DNA from: Rhineura floridana
Lineage: Eukaryota; Chordata; Lepidosauria; Squamata; Rhineuridae
Assembly (NCBI RefSeq): GCF_030035675.1
Contig: NC_084480.1
Span: forward strand, 245,879,981-245,943,980
Direction: 5' to 3'
Length of the DNA stretch: 64,000 bases
The position numbers and the translations under genes were made by a program. This document shows, in pieces, positions 30,430-41,990 of the stretch. Positions within the stretch are counted from its first letter, which is position 1. Each line of letters begins with the position of its first letter. The notes beneath the pieces were generated by a model, which did no database searches, had not been told where the DNA came from, and saw only the letters and a list, made by a program, of their open reading frames with translations.

Positions 30430-30895
30430 GGCCCCTTATTATACAACTTTCTAAGATTATAGAATAATCTGCCCGGGCTTGAATATTGCTTTCTGTTTCT
30501 CTGTCACTGTCACCATTTGACTGTCCTTTCCCACTGTCAGAGATATTGCTTGGATTACTGAATTCAGTGTCTACACGATTATCTCCTACTGCTACCAAAC
30601 TGCTTGATGATGTAGACGGGATGCTATTATCAGGGTTCACTTCCTCTTCTTCTGCAGTTTAAGAATTCTCACTCTCCACAACTTGTCTTGCCTTTTTGAG
30701 GTAGGAACAAAGGCTTCCTTGCAATTGACACTGATTGGGCCCTGCATAACTGACTCAGAAAGCCCTACAGTAATAAAGAAAACCACAAACTTTAAAAAAA
30801 CTGTTAAAGCCCTCTTTTTTTGCTGCTGCCTTAAGACAAAGCCTGTTTTTCCTAAATGAAGAAATTCACTCTCTCTAAGCAGGCCAGGCACTCAT
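30430..30895 (-). other. Coding-like minus-strand stretch of unknown origin
   Basis: Two open frames abut: 30637-30891 (85 codons with KEAFVPTSKRQDKLWRVRIL and a basic end, QKKRK) and 30365-30640 (Ser/Asn/Asp-rich, SIPSTSSSSLVAVGDNRVDT, SDSGKGQSNGDSDRETESN). The join at 30637 looks like a frame change inside one older coding stretch. The second frame has no ATG start and begins with GTG. I do not recognise the family; a transposon-derived protein or a decayed retrocopy are possible. Confidence 0.25.
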
Positions 30896-30899
30896 TTGC

Positions 30900-31965
30900 A
30901 TTGGAATTTGTAACCTTTTGAACTTTGCTACCTTCTGAAGATAGGAAGGGATATTTCCACCCCCCTTCTCCTATCTCCCTGTGTTATGCCCTCTTCCTTC
31001 CACACAAACCTAGAATGTTAGAAAAAGAGAGCAGCTCTAGCCCATTCAGGTAGTTTTTCATTATTATTTCATTATTTTTCATTATTCAGGTAGTTTTATT
31101 ATTATGCTGTACGGTAAAGAACTTCCTTTGCTGAGTTGCCCTTCTTGGCTGCCATACTGAGACTCATTTTCACAGCATCTTGGATAACAATAGCCCTAAC
31201 CCTTTGCCCAAGTCACCAACAATGAGAACCAGTTGGGGTGAGGCACTGCAGACATGCCTTAAATTAACAAAATCAGTGTTCTGATGCCTTTTATTTATTT
31301 GTCCTGTAAAGTCATCTTTCATACAGCTTCCCTGAATCATAAATACTTTCCTTTGGTCATTTTTCAAGTACTGAATCAAGTACCAGATCTTTAGTCCAGG
31401 CCTGTGACAGTTGAACATTTGCATCTGAAGATATTTGGAGTGCACATCCAATATAAAATACTTGAGATTTTGTTATTGTACCTTCTCATTTTTAATGTGC
31501 TTTTAAATGTTCAAATCTATAGAGAGAAGAATGCATTGGTTTTATTTCCTACATCTGTAAAAGCGGCTTAGAGGGTCTCATAGTTTTTATCATGACACAG
31601 TAACAGGCATCTTTTAGACTCTTCCTGGCCCCTCTCTGGGAAAGGCATGCTATCTAGACCTTCCTGGTTATGAGTCAGTCCAGCTATGAAAACTGAGAAG
31701 GTTTTGTTTTTATGCCAGTTAAGAAGAGTGATAGTTATCAAATTAATTTTGCCTAAGGATAATAATTTTTTCCTTGTAAAGCAAAATTAATTGTTTAACT
31801 CTATTGGGTGGTATTTGTGTATGAACACCAACTATGGATTTCAATTTTTAAACAATTGCTGTTATTCCCAGACAGCTACATAAGAGTCAAAGTGTAGGCT
31901 TAAAACTAAATCTAAAGCATTGTATTTCTGCACAGAAGTACTGCACATATTTCTCTAATGCAGCC
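30900..31965. other. Unassigned stretch
   Basis: About 1.07 kb with a small local duplication of ATTATTTTTCATTATTCAGG near 31065-31095. No gene recognised. Confidence 0.4.
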
Positions 31966-32077
31966 TTCCCCAACCTGATGCCTTCTATCATCCTCAACTA
32001 TCATGGCCAAGGATCAGGGATGGTGGGAGTTGTAGTCCAACAATATATAGAGGGCACCAGGTTGGGGATGGCTGCTC
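31966..32077. mobile_element. Palindromic miniature transposon (CCTTCCCCAACCTG ends)
   Basis: CAGCCTTCCCCAACCTGATG at the left is inverted against GGCACCAGGTTGGGGATGGC at the right, with GGTGGGAGTTGTAGTCCAAC inside. No target duplication is clear. hAT-like family is likely from its similarity to the elements at 35668 and 52005. Confidence 0.65.
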
Positions 32078-32079
32078 AA

Positions 32080-32925
32080 CTTGGACAATCCTACAATCCT
32101 CTCATGCCAGCAGCCCACTTACACCAGTGTAACTTATTTTATTCAGGGTTCTACGTGCTCCCAGCACATAAATTCAGGAGAAAAAAACTACCTATAAAGG
32201 ACAAAATTAAGCAAGCCCATCAGCAACTCCCCAGTGTCCATGGCAACAGTCAGTACTCACCAATCACAGAGTAGCATACTGATGATGCCCTCAAGTGAAA
32301 CAACCATGGAAAGAGCTGGTCAACTCATAGCAATGGAGAGATGTCCCCATTATGTCACCTTAGTCCATCCCATGCACAATTTGCCAGACACAAGAACACA
32401 GTTGCTCCACTACATGTGCCACTGTGGCACAGACAAGAAGAGATCGGAAATCATAGCATCCAGGAGCCAGAATCCCCTTTTACAACTCCACACACTTACA
32501 TGCCTAATAATAACTGTTCTGACTCCTGAGAGTTGGCCACATTCAGCCACAACAGCATATATGAGAAGGGCGCATCATGGAGCATTTGTCGTCCTCCAGC
32601 TGCCAATCCACATAGACCTAGTCCACTTATAGGTCAGTTCCCTCATGAAGAGGAGGGGGAAATGGCAGTATCAGTGAGTGTGCGTACTCTTTCTCACTTG
32701 GGAGAAATGTGTGTATGCCTGGTGACAGCTTTTCCGCTCTATGCATCCAGGCTACAACCCTGGAAAGGTACAAGTGGTCATGAGAGTTTGGACAGCAGTG
32801 CTGATGCAGCTGATTTTAGGTGTCATGAAAGGGCAACACATTGTTAATCAGTTTATTGTTACTGTACTGTAAAGTGCCAGGGAGGAGATGAGGTGCTTGT
32901 GGGATTTTCTGTCCCAGGTGCCTAA
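32080..32925. other. Unassigned stretch
   Basis: About 850 bases. Several overlapping open frames of 60-130 codons lack any recognisable domain. No repeat identified. Confidence 0.35.
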
Positions 32926-32929
32926 ATAA

Positions 32930-33068
32930 TTTGGTTAGCCTTGTGTACTATGATGCTTTTATGTAGAGCTTTCAGCTGTTTTATCTCCAATTTTATCTGT
33001 ACGCCGCATGGGGAGCTTTTTTGATTAGGCAGTTTATAAATCTTCTAAATAAATAAACATTAATAAAT
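32930..33068 (+). mobile_element. L2-like LINE 3' tail
   Basis: TTTTATCTGTACGCCGCATG, GGCAGTTTATAAATCTTCT and AAATAAATAAACATTAATAA match the L2-group 3' end. Confidence 0.5.
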
Positions 33069-34009
33069 ACTATATACCTCAACTTGGGAGGGACAGGGTA
33101 CCATTTGCTGCTCCACCTGAGACAACAACATGTCTTGGGACAGTCCTGGTGTCTGGAATCACAAGGTGAGATATCAATATGCTCATGTTCCCTTGTGAGG
33201 CCAGACCGTTTTGTGCAAAGTATCCCCTTGTATGTCCAAAGGGCTCTTACTCTCTGTTTTCCATCACCAAAGCTCTCATTAGTGAGCTCCAAATGTACAT
33301 AACATGAGGCCAGAGAGATATAGTCTCTTGGTTTGCACTCTAGGTATTCTGTAATCGGGTGCTCAATTACACTTTATGCTCTGTTATGATGACATGGAGG
33401 GGGCAGTCAACACAGGGATAGCTATTTTTACCCTCCCCTATATAAGTCAATGAAAGATTAGTTCTTTGCACCAGGTCTCTTAACCAGCAGAATGGCTCCG
33501 CTGGTGGCATGTATCAGAATGTTGTGCAGGTGCATCTGTCATGTAAGCATCATATCTGGCATTCCACTGGCATAACAGAGCTTCTGCTGATTCTTGTTGC
33601 AACTCAGCCAATGAATCTTGAGTATGGGATTGCATCCTAAACAGATCCTTCAAAATTCCCTAGAATCTTGTGAAATATAATTTCTGAGGAAATCACGTTG
33701 AGCGTTTTGACATTGTGAACATATATGTAGTGTTGGAAGTTATCTTGTGATAATTATATTAAAATTCAGTAAAAAATACTATTAGAATAAGTTTAAATGC
33801 CTGTATGTTTGCCACAAACTATATTCTGGACTATGAATTCACATAGTAACTGTATTATGGAAACTTAACATCAGAATCCAAAGAGCTGTTTTAGGCGTGG
33901 CCAAGGGCTTCCATGTAGCCAGTGGAATTTTGAGCTTTTTTCTCATAGCAGAGTAGATCACAAACTACTTAGGACCCCTACCTCACTTTGAAAGTTCTTT
34001 GCCATGTTG
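33069..34009. other. Unassigned stretch
   Basis: About 940 bases; nothing recognised. Confidence 0.4.
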
Positions 34010-34021
34010 TGTGAGGAACAA

Positions 34022-34257
34022 AATGGAAAAATTGGGAATGAACTGCCTTCAAGTCAATTCTGACTTATGGCGACCCTATGAATAGAATTTTCATGGTAAG
34101 CAGTATTCAGAGGTGGTTTACCATTGCCTCCCTCTGAGGCTGAGAGGCAGTGACAGACCCAAGGTCACCCAGTGAGCTTCATGGCTGTGTGGGGATTCAA
34201 ACCCTGGTCTCCCAGGTTGTAGTCCAACACCTTAACCACTACACCACACTGGTTCTC
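34022..34257 (-). mobile_element. Sauria-type SINE with 12-bp target duplication
   Basis: Reversed BovB-like tail (CTGCCTTCAAGTCAATTCTG, GGCGACCCTATGAATAG), middle (CAGAGGTGGTTTACCATTGC), reversed B box (GGGGATTCAAACCCTGG) and A box side (CCACTACACCACACTGG). TGTGAGGAACAA flanks it at 34010-34021 and 34258-34269. It looks complete. Confidence 0.9.
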
Positions 34258-34813
34258 TGTGAGGAACAAGCTGTTTGGGAAGCATTCATACGAAGCCCTC
34301 TTGGACATACTCCTCTACTTGAGCAATCCTTTAGATTTTGGTGTTAGCCATAATAAAAGAAAATGCAACCACATTAAACAATAAATTGGCAATGTAAGAA
34401 AATGGGCTAATACTATAATTGTTCAGAAGGTAGGAATGTCCATTCACAGAAAATGAGAGAAAAGTGCATTTAATTTTTATAGGAAAATGTTGCAGTTAAT
34501 TGTAGCATTAATTGAGACTATAAGATTTGAAAAGGATGTGGATCTGAGATCTACAGATCTTTGAACTCTTCCTTGGCACTTTTAGGAGCATACTTACATG
34601 TTAGGAGCCAATTTTGTGACTGTAGTGTTTTCATTGTTTAATTTTTGTAATAGTCTGGCATTACACATACTGACTCTAACCAAAGAACAAACAGAAACCT
34701 GGCTCCAATCACAGTAGTAACAAATTGCTTCAGCACAATTCTTCTCCCACCTTCTGTTAAAAGTGTTTTGTGTAAGTGTCATGTTGCTGTAAAGCATTAT
34801 TGCATACATTTAG

Positions 34814-34920
34814 AGTTGTATTCAACTAAGCCCTACTCAAAGTAGACCCACTGAAATTAATGAACCTTAGTTGGTCATACCCATATCTACTCTGTGTAGG
34901 ATCAGCACTGAATACCACCC
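34814..34920. mobile_element. Palindromic miniature transposon (GTTGTATTCAAC ends)
   Basis: GTTGTATTCAACTAAGCCCT at the left mirrors GCACTGAATACCACCC at the right, and ACTCAAAGTAGACCCACTG mirrors ATCTACTCTGTGTAGGAT. Copies also at 62316-62435 and 58548-58910. Confidence 0.6.
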
Positions 34921-35660
34921 TTAAGTTCTAATGAAATTGTCACAGACTGTACTTTTCATTCCATTGCCATTTACAACAGCAGAGAGGGTTAACACTCCCC
35001 CCATGCCATTCTATATTACTCCCTTGCACCTATTGGCAACAGTTTAAGAAAATGCAAATGTTTGGGCACACTCACACATCTTCATCAACAGATCTAACTT
35101 GGACCTCAGAATGTGGTCACTGTGCTTTCATAATGTGAGGGAGGTTCGGCAGCTCTGCTGCTAGGCATGGGAAATGTATCTGATCATGGTGTTCTGTAAG
35201 AATGACATTAAGTGTGCCTGTTTTGCCTCCGCAAGTCTGTGTTCCCTCCTGAAAATAATGTGGTTGGCCCAGTAATTCGAGCACTGTCACTCTGGAGGAA
35301 AAATATCAGATGGTGGTTTGTAAGTTCATGAACTTATATTTAACAAAGCTAAACTGTTGATCCAACACTAAGTGTCAATCTTTTGCTTTTCATAAAAATC
35401 AGTGTTCCACATCCTCTGAGTAGATTAGAAACACCCAGATGCACATTTTCTCTCTAGTTTTATTTAATTACACTGCAGGCAAGGGAATCTAATTTCCTAT
35501 GATGCTTTATAGCTGTGCTTTCCAGTTCGATAGCATTGCAGGTGGTTAATTGGTATGTGAACTTGGCTGTGGGAGGAAAATAATAGGAGATCACTAAGTG
35601 AAGATGAGAGCCAAGACTCAAATTATGTTGTGGAACATAAGAAGGACAAAGAAGCTTTAC
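34921..35660. other. Unassigned stretch
   Basis: About 740 bases without recognised repeat or gene. Confidence 0.4.
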
Positions 35661-35667
35661 AGTAGAT

Positions 35668-35785
35668 CAGGGTTGGAGAAACCCAGGGCTTCCATTCTCC
35701 CATTCATCACTGACCATTTGGTCATGCTGGCTGGGGCTGATGGAGGTCCAACAACATCTGGAGGGCAACAGGTTCATCATCCCTG
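35668..35785. mobile_element. hAT-like miniature element, 118 bp
   Basis: Ends are CAGGGTTGGAGAAACC and GGTTCATCATCCCTG. The interior GGCTGGGGCTGATGGAGGTC is like that of the 52005-52120 element. Flanks CAGTAGAT and GTATAGAT match at 6 of 8 positions. Confidence 0.6.
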
Positions 35786-35903
35786 GTATAGATGTTATTA
35801 AGTATTGTTAGAGCTACCAAATTTCTTATCTTCTCATCTAAAACCAAACACATCAGAAGATTAAACAAAGTTCTTTATAATTAAGAGGCACAATCCATCC
35901 TGG

Positions 35904-36425
35904 CAGGGCCAGCACCAGAGGGTAGACTGGGCAGCCCCTGGGGCCAGAGGGGCCCCTGAAGGGCCCCTCCATAGAATGGGTGGGTAGCACTCCCATTCCA
36001 TGATCTGTGGCAGTGTTGGCTTCTGACTCTGCTACGAATTGCAAAGAGAGAGGTCCCAGGCGCACACACCCAACCATGCAGGCCCGCAACACCCACCTGC
36101 ATGCCTCATCTACCTCTCCCGCTGGGATGAATGCTGGCTGCACTGCGTGCATGTCTGCCATCAACCAAGATGGCGGACAAGGCTTTCCTAAGGTGCTGAT
36201 GCCTCTGCTGCCATGGTGATGCACATGCATGTGTGCCATCAACCAAGATGGCGGTGGAGGCATCAGCCCCTTAGGGAAGCCTCAGCCACCATCTTGGTTG
36301 ATGGTAGGTATGTGCGCACAGTGCAGCCAGCATTTACCGCAGCAGGAGAGGTAGGTGTGGGTGGGCGCTATGGGCCCGGGGCAGGCTAGTGCCCAAGGGC
36401 CCAGTCATGCCTGGTGCCAGCCCTG
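35904..36425. mobile_element. hAT-type miniature element (CAGGGCCAGC ends), 522 bp
   Basis: Starts CAGGGCCAGCACCAG and ends CTGGTGCCAGCCCTG, perfect inverted ends apart from one base. An exact 8-bp duplication CATCCTGG flanks it (35896-35903, 36426-36433). The interior includes CCATCAACCAAGATGGCGG twice in direct orientation and once inverted. Same family as 14226-14513. The frames over it are not genes. Confidence 0.9.
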
Positions 36426-36506
36426 CATCCTGGCATGGAATCAATGCAAGCTCCGTTGTAAAGAATGGTAACTGTTCAACAGCACAAGTTGCATAGAAGT
36501 TAGGAC

Positions 36507-36998
36507 TAGAGATGTGAAGGCCCAGGAAAAATTCAGAAAAAAGGTTTTTCCTTAGTCCCCCCCCCCAATTTTTCAGAAAAAAACCCATAAGAAAAAATGG
36601 GGAAATGTTTTTATTATTATTATTATTATTATTAAATTTATTTATACCCCGCCTTTTGGCCAAAGGCCCTCAAGGCGGCTTACAAAGAAAAATAAACACA
36701 AGTATAAAAATACATCAATAAAAGCAATACAATTTACAAAAATTAAACTAAATAACAAATAACATTAAGAAAAAAATGTCCTTTTTGTTCTATGCAAGCC
36801 TCACAAGAGTCTGTCCTATCCTTTTGACCCTCCAGCAAGAGTTTGTTGCCACATTCTAAAGTGGGTGAAGTTGACTTGGCATTTGGACTTCTTGGTCATG
36901 GAGCATCCACTTGCCCAGGATGTATTCCATGTTGTTGTGCACTGTGTTGTGTTCCCCAAAATTTTTCCAGTTTTTTTCCTTGTGCTTTCACATCTCTA
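36507..36998. mobile_element. hAT-type element (TAGAGATGTGAA ends), 492 bp, with L2 tail inside
   Basis: Left TAGAGATGTGAAGGCCCAGG mirrors right TTGTGCTTTCACATCTCTA. An exact 8-bp duplication GTTAGGAC flanks it (36499-36506, 36999-37006). An L2 tail on the minus strand (36610-36780) interrupts the middle. Confidence 0.85.
36610..36780 (-). mobile_element. L2-type LINE 3' tail
   Basis: (ATT)n followed by AAATTTATTTATACCCCGCC and GGCCCTCAAGGCGGCTTAC is the reversed L2-group 3' end. It sits inside the hAT element and is therefore younger than it. Confidence 0.7.
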
Positions 36999-37204
36999 GT
37001 TAGGACCCCTCCAGACTGGTGTATTGTTTGTGGATGTATTCCACAGCACAAAGTTGACACAATAATAGTGCATTAGTTGTGGAATTATACTAGACCATCC
37101 ACACATCATTCCACGTTATCAGTTGTCCTGTGATGCTTCCCCAATGTTACTGCATTATAGCTGTCTGGACAGGCACTTTTGTACACAAGAAATGGAGGAC
37201 AAAA

Positions 37205-37412
37205 CATAGAACAAAAAACCTCTTTTTAAAAATGTTTTTAACCCTTTTAAAAAAGTTTTAAAATGTTTTTAATGCTGTTTTGTCTTAATGTATTTTAGGA
37301 TTTGTTTTTATGATGTTTTAAAGTGTTTTTAGTGCCTTGTTTGCCGCCCTGGGCTCCTGGTGGGAGGAAGGGCGGGATACAAATTAATTAAATAAATAAA
37401 TAATAAATAATT
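37205..37412 (+). mobile_element. L2-type LINE 3' tail
   Basis: TTTGCCGCCCTGGGCTCCTG, GGAAGGGCGGGATACAAATT and AATAAATAAATAATAAATAA form a well-kept L2 3' end. 5' truncated, non-coding. Confidence 0.75.
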
Positions 37413-39239
37413 TTCCCCATCACTTTCCAAAACACAAAAAGTCAATTTTTTAAAAATGGATTGAAGCTAGAGCAACAGAGTGTTTTAATCCATTTAATTG
37501 CACAAACCTAAAGTTTCAGTATGCACTTGAATCACTCCTGGAAATACTGACAGTCTGGAAGCACCCTCTGTGGTGTAAAAAGTTAAAGGATTTCAACAGG
37601 AAACTACAGAACATGCACCAGTTGGAAACAAAGCCACTTATCTGCCCCAAAACCTTTGAAGGCACAAACAGAATTGAAAGCAGGATCACATATAACCACC
37701 CTGATACTATCATGAGCACAAATAATTATGAATGCACAATACAAAAGAAATCTAGAGAGGCTCTTACCCTTTGCATCCATATGTTCACTAACAGGATGCA
37801 AGGATCTTTATACATGCCTGCCACAAACATCTGTGAACATTCTAATTTATGCTAATCCCATTGGGTTACAGTTTTGGTCAAATAACTCAAGCTGCAACTG
37901 AGTTAATATTGACATATTTGGTATTGTAAAAGACAGGTAAGAAGCAGAGTAGTACACTTAGGGTTGCACAACATTTCTGCTGTTTAACATATTGGATAAT
38001 GATTAATGCATGCCACTGATTTTTTAGTAAAAAGTTTTAATTTAATTTAAAGATTAAGAAACAAAATAAAAACTGGTGTTTGTTGGATAAGGTAGATTAT
38101 ATTTTCCTCATACCTGTTCGAAAAATGCAAATGGTATTGTCATACTGCAGAAAGAAATGCGTGCATCACACTGTATGGAATAGGCCAAGACCCCTATACT
38201 TTATATGGGACTTTTGCTTTCCTATGATTCTTGTTCATGGAACTGAGATATTTACAGCAGAGTCTCATACACAGATCTAGGCACATGGAGAGAAAACACT
38301 CCCTGAGTTAGATGGGATCCTGACTGTACAGGACTTGAAGAACAAGGTAGAGCACTTTGAATTGTTTCCACAACCTAACAGGCAACTGTTGCTATTCATT
38401 TTTATATATTTACTTACCATCTTGGTATTCAGGTTTTAGTAGCAATTTAAGGGTTTATGGTGCAGAATTGCTGCCTGCCACAGCATGGTGATAGAGAGCT
38501 TGTATTTTACACAGATCCTGAATTTGCACATTCACTGCTGCAAGGAGGGAGGAGGGAGGTAAGCCCCCTCACCCAAAAGCTCACCTTGTCTAGAAAGCTA
38601 GAGAAAAAGCCACCTCCATAACAAGGAAGGGTGCTTGACTGCTTTGCCTGATCCAATAAGATAATTTCCTCCACATCCCTAAGCCATGGTGACTTGGGCT
38701 GACCAGAACAGAAGGTGAGGAGTGGCTCTTCCTTTCTTTTCACTATGCTTGCTCCAGGCTGGCATAGTTGATCAGTCCGAGGATTGGGCTCCTCAGGAGA
38801 ATACTACTGCTCCACCCCCCATCCCATTTTGAGGCATTCCGCTTGCTATTGCTGCTTGAAAACTGCTGGCAGTAGCTTTCTATCTGCCTGGGTGCAGTTG
38901 GAGCCCTTCCTCAGCAGTCCCCCAATCCTCCCCTCGCCATCAATATTGAGGGGGCTAGGATTAAATTATTATTCCATAACTGGTCAGATCGAAACTCAGG
39001 ACTCATCACCCCTTACCTACCAAGCTGTACTGCAAAGAAAATATATATAGTTTTCCTAGGTGTGGATTCTCTCCTCTCCAAATTTCTTTGTAAAAGTATT
39101 GGGCAGTTTTTGATGGCTACAGGGAAATATGTTGTAAGCTTTCTATAGTGAGTCCTTGTAGATACGAATGTTTGTGCATACCTTTTCTATGGGAGCAAGT
39201 CTGCACCTGTGCCATTTGCTTCTTTTTCTTTTAGAAAGA
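37413..39239. other. Unassigned stretch
   Basis: About 1.8 kb without recognised repeat. Short open frames (60-88 codons) have no domain. No splice-site-flanked exon could be argued. Confidence 0.4.
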
Positions 39240-39725
39240 TTGTGAAACTCTAAATCCTTTCACCTTAAGATAAGTTGCTGTGATGTGACATACAATGACG
39301 TGTTTAAGAAGCATAACTTGATAATCGCAGAACTGTATCCATGAATTTTATGTGTAGAGAATACCTTTACAATTAACAAAACCTTAAAAAAATTATGTTA
39401 TTTGTATTTCTGAAAGCAGGATTGAAGGCTTAATTTTACATGGATTTATTAGGACTTCACCTCCCTAATTAATTGCTATCACCATAACATAATAACTTCA
39501 AAATATTACTTATATGAAGATACCATAATACGTACATTCACAGATGGATTTATCAGATAGATAAGACAGTTATTTGAGTAAGACTACAACCAAATTAATT
39601 GTCCCTAAATTATTTTGATCACCATCTGGATTGTAATGAACGCTTGCACAACTGTTGTTGTAACAAATCCAATTAGCTAATTAATTTTTGTCTTCCTCAC
39701 TGACATTTTAAGTTACTTATGAAGT
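39240..39725. promoter_or_regulatory. Candidate conserved non-coding element (repeat-free, TAATTA-rich)
   Basis: About 485 bases with no repeat and many homeodomain-like cores: CTCCCTAATTAATTGC, CCAAATTAATTGTCC, CCAATTAGCTAATTAATTTT. Such composition is typical of enhancers near developmental genes in gene deserts. No alignment is available, so conservation is a guess. Confidence 0.25.
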
Positions 39726-39889
39726 TAAAGCCTATAATTGTATGGTTGACATTTATACCATGCTTCGCAGTGTAATAAATACAAATAAGCTGAAACAGAA
39801 AACCCCTCATTTAATTAAAATTGTTCACTGCATAAAAGCACTGACACAGTCAAGGACCTGGTGGGTGGTGATTCAAGAAGGAAAACGGA

Positions 39890-40030
39890 AGGACCATAGC
39901 TCAGTGGGAGAGCATCTGCTTTGCATGCAGAAGGTCCCAGGTTCAGTCTCTGGCATCACCAGGGGCTAGAAGAGAACCATGCCTGAAACCTTGGAGAGCC
40001 ACTGCCAGTCAGTATAGACAATACTGGGCC
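39890..40030 (+). mobile_element. tRNA-Ala(TGC)-derived SINE
   Basis: The head CATAGCTCAGTGGGAGAGCA, TCTGCTTTGCATGCAGAAGG and GGTTCAGTCTCTGGC carries A and B boxes and a TGC anticodon-like loop. The body continues CTTGGAGAGCCACTGCCAG and CAGTATAGACAATACTGGGC. It lacks a proper acceptor stem and is therefore not a tRNA gene. Confidence 0.8.
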
Positions 40031-40040
40031 AAATGGCGAA

Positions 40041-40545
40041 AGGTTGGGCAGAGCAATCCTACTTGGAAGAGACTGGTGTACATGGAGCCGACAGAAGGGA
40101 AGGCGGTGTAAGGTTCCACCACATCCTACCTCCGATCAGGTGCCTCTGGGACTGGAGCACGCTGGCAGAGCTTGGCAGAAGCAAAAGAAATGTATGCTTC
40201 CTTATGCCACTGTTTTTGCCGGCACATCGTTTGCTGGGACTGTGGGCCGTAGCACTGAGCCAAACGTGCTCAGGATGTGGTGTAAGTCCCCCTACCCTCG
40301 GCTCCTCTCCTTTTTTGGGCCTTCTGCTGCGCCGGTCATGGCTAAACTGGCTGGGCCCCAGCTGTACTCAGGTGGCGGTGGATTTGTCTGGCTGCACCGT
40401 GGCTGTGCTCAGGTGGGGAACTTCTACTGGTGCAGTCCTGCTGTGCCGACACCCTCCCTCCTCCCTCTCTCCTCTACCAGGTATATGCCATGTCCTATAT
40501 CCCCTCAGCCTGGTGTAAATACCAGTTGGAGTGCACCTAACTCAG
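40041..40545. mobile_element. Fourth copy of the GCAATCCAAC-end DNA transposon family
   Basis: Starts GGGCAGAGCAATCCTACTTG, matching the inverted right end of the copy at 616-1106. Ends TAAATACCAGTTGGAGTGCA with CC. The GC-rich body gives open frames up to 197 codons that resemble no protein family. Confidence 0.55.
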
Positions 40546-41720
40546 TAAAAGGTCACTTCCTATATTCCATTTTATTTAGAAAGTTACATGCAATTTGGTA
40601 TCACAGATTGATGAGAATCCTAATTACTGGTCACTAGTCCTCCACCCTAAATATGTTTCAATTGTTCATATATATATTTCTCCCTTCATTCATAATTCAT
40701 GTTTTCTTTTGGTTGAATTAAAATTGCTTATGAACATAAGTTTAAATATAAATCTAAGCAGGATGTGCTAGATGCCCTAAACAAAATACATTGCATGTAT
40801 GCATTATATACAATTTCATTTGTTTATTCTGGTAAGAATAGTCTTTTTATATTGGCTCCTCTAGCAAGATCTGGTCTAACATTATTTTTTTCCCCACACC
40901 AAATTTCCATTTTTCCCATTTCAAATTAGCCACATACATACCCCACTCTTCCTTTCCCCACACACACACTTAGGGGTTCCAGAGACATATCTGTAATAGT
41001 AAACTCTGATCTGGAAACCAAGGGGAAAATTGCTGGAGGAAAGCAATCGGAGCAGAAAAATGATGGGTGGGGAAAGGATTAAACACATATCTTTCCCTCC
41101 CCCTTGACTTACGCATTCTGATTCTCTGCTGTAAATTGTCCCCTCCCCAAAGTGCTTTTCAATAAACAAAAGGATTAAAAATATATATTTGCATGTAATG
41201 TCTAGTTTGGCTCTAGACTATCTCTCTCATCAGAAATAACAGCACTTCTAGCAATTACCGTTCCTCCTTATGACATAAAGTGTGACATTAATCCTACTCA
41301 CTGTAATCCACTACATCATCAAAACCATTTCCTGCAGCACATTTAACAGAAAGTCTTCTATTCAGGAACACTGACCAAGCCCAACCCTGCTTACCTGTAA
41401 GAAACAATAGCCTGAGGTGGTATGGCTGCAGTGCAAACATTACACATGTGTCATATTATCTGAACTTCATTAGTCTCTGTGGTTTCTTCCAAGTTTGCTC
41501 CTCTTTTCCAATCATTTGCAAAATACAACCTTGCATACTATTTCAATATTTGCATTTGAATACAATCAATTTAAAAAACACTTTCAATTTCTTATTTCTA
41601 CTATACTTGGAAAAATGTTGCTAGGGCTTATTAAAGTAAATGAGACAAGGTTAGTGAAAATGGAACAAGGTTAGTCAAGCATGTACATAATTTACCATGC
41701 TCCAGCTACTAATCGTTTGA
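40546..41720. other. Unassigned AT-rich stretch
   Basis: About 1.2 kb; nothing recognised. Confidence 0.4.
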
Positions 41721-41723
41721 AAA

Positions 41724-41990
41724 TGGGAATGGACTGCCTTCAAGTCGATCCCGACTTATGGCGACCCTATGAATAGGGATTTCATGGTAAGCGGTATTCA
41801 GAGGGGGGTTACCATTGCCTCCCTCTGAGGCTAGCCCTCCCCAGCTAGCTAGGGCCTGCTTGGCTTGTCACAGCTGCACAAGCCAGTCCCTTCCTTGTCC
41901 GCAGCTGCCAGCTGGGGGGGCAACTGGGCTCCTTGGGACTATGCAGCTTGCCCAGAGCTGCACAGGTGGCAGGGCACGTAACCCCTGAGA
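41724..41990 (-). mobile_element. Sauria-type SINE, long variant, lacking the tRNA head
   Basis: The reversed tail (GACTGCCTTCAAGTCGATCC, GGCGACCCTATGAATAGGG) is followed by TAGCCCTCCCCAGCTAGCTA and GAGCTGCACAGGTGGCAGGG, the same middle block as in 1453-1850. It stops before the tRNA part. Confidence 0.8.

Noticed and set aside
32234-32847. Overlapping frames of 100-132 codons suggesting an exon
   Set aside because: No domain, no codon bias that I can see, and frames overlap one another; insufficient support.
39890-39960. tRNA-Ala gene
   Set aside because: A and B boxes are present but the acceptor stem and body are not tRNA; the sequence runs into a SINE body and tail.
40033-40637. Frames of 161 and 197 codons
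   Set aside because: They lie in a GC-rich non-autonomous transposon with inverted tips; residues resemble no known protein.
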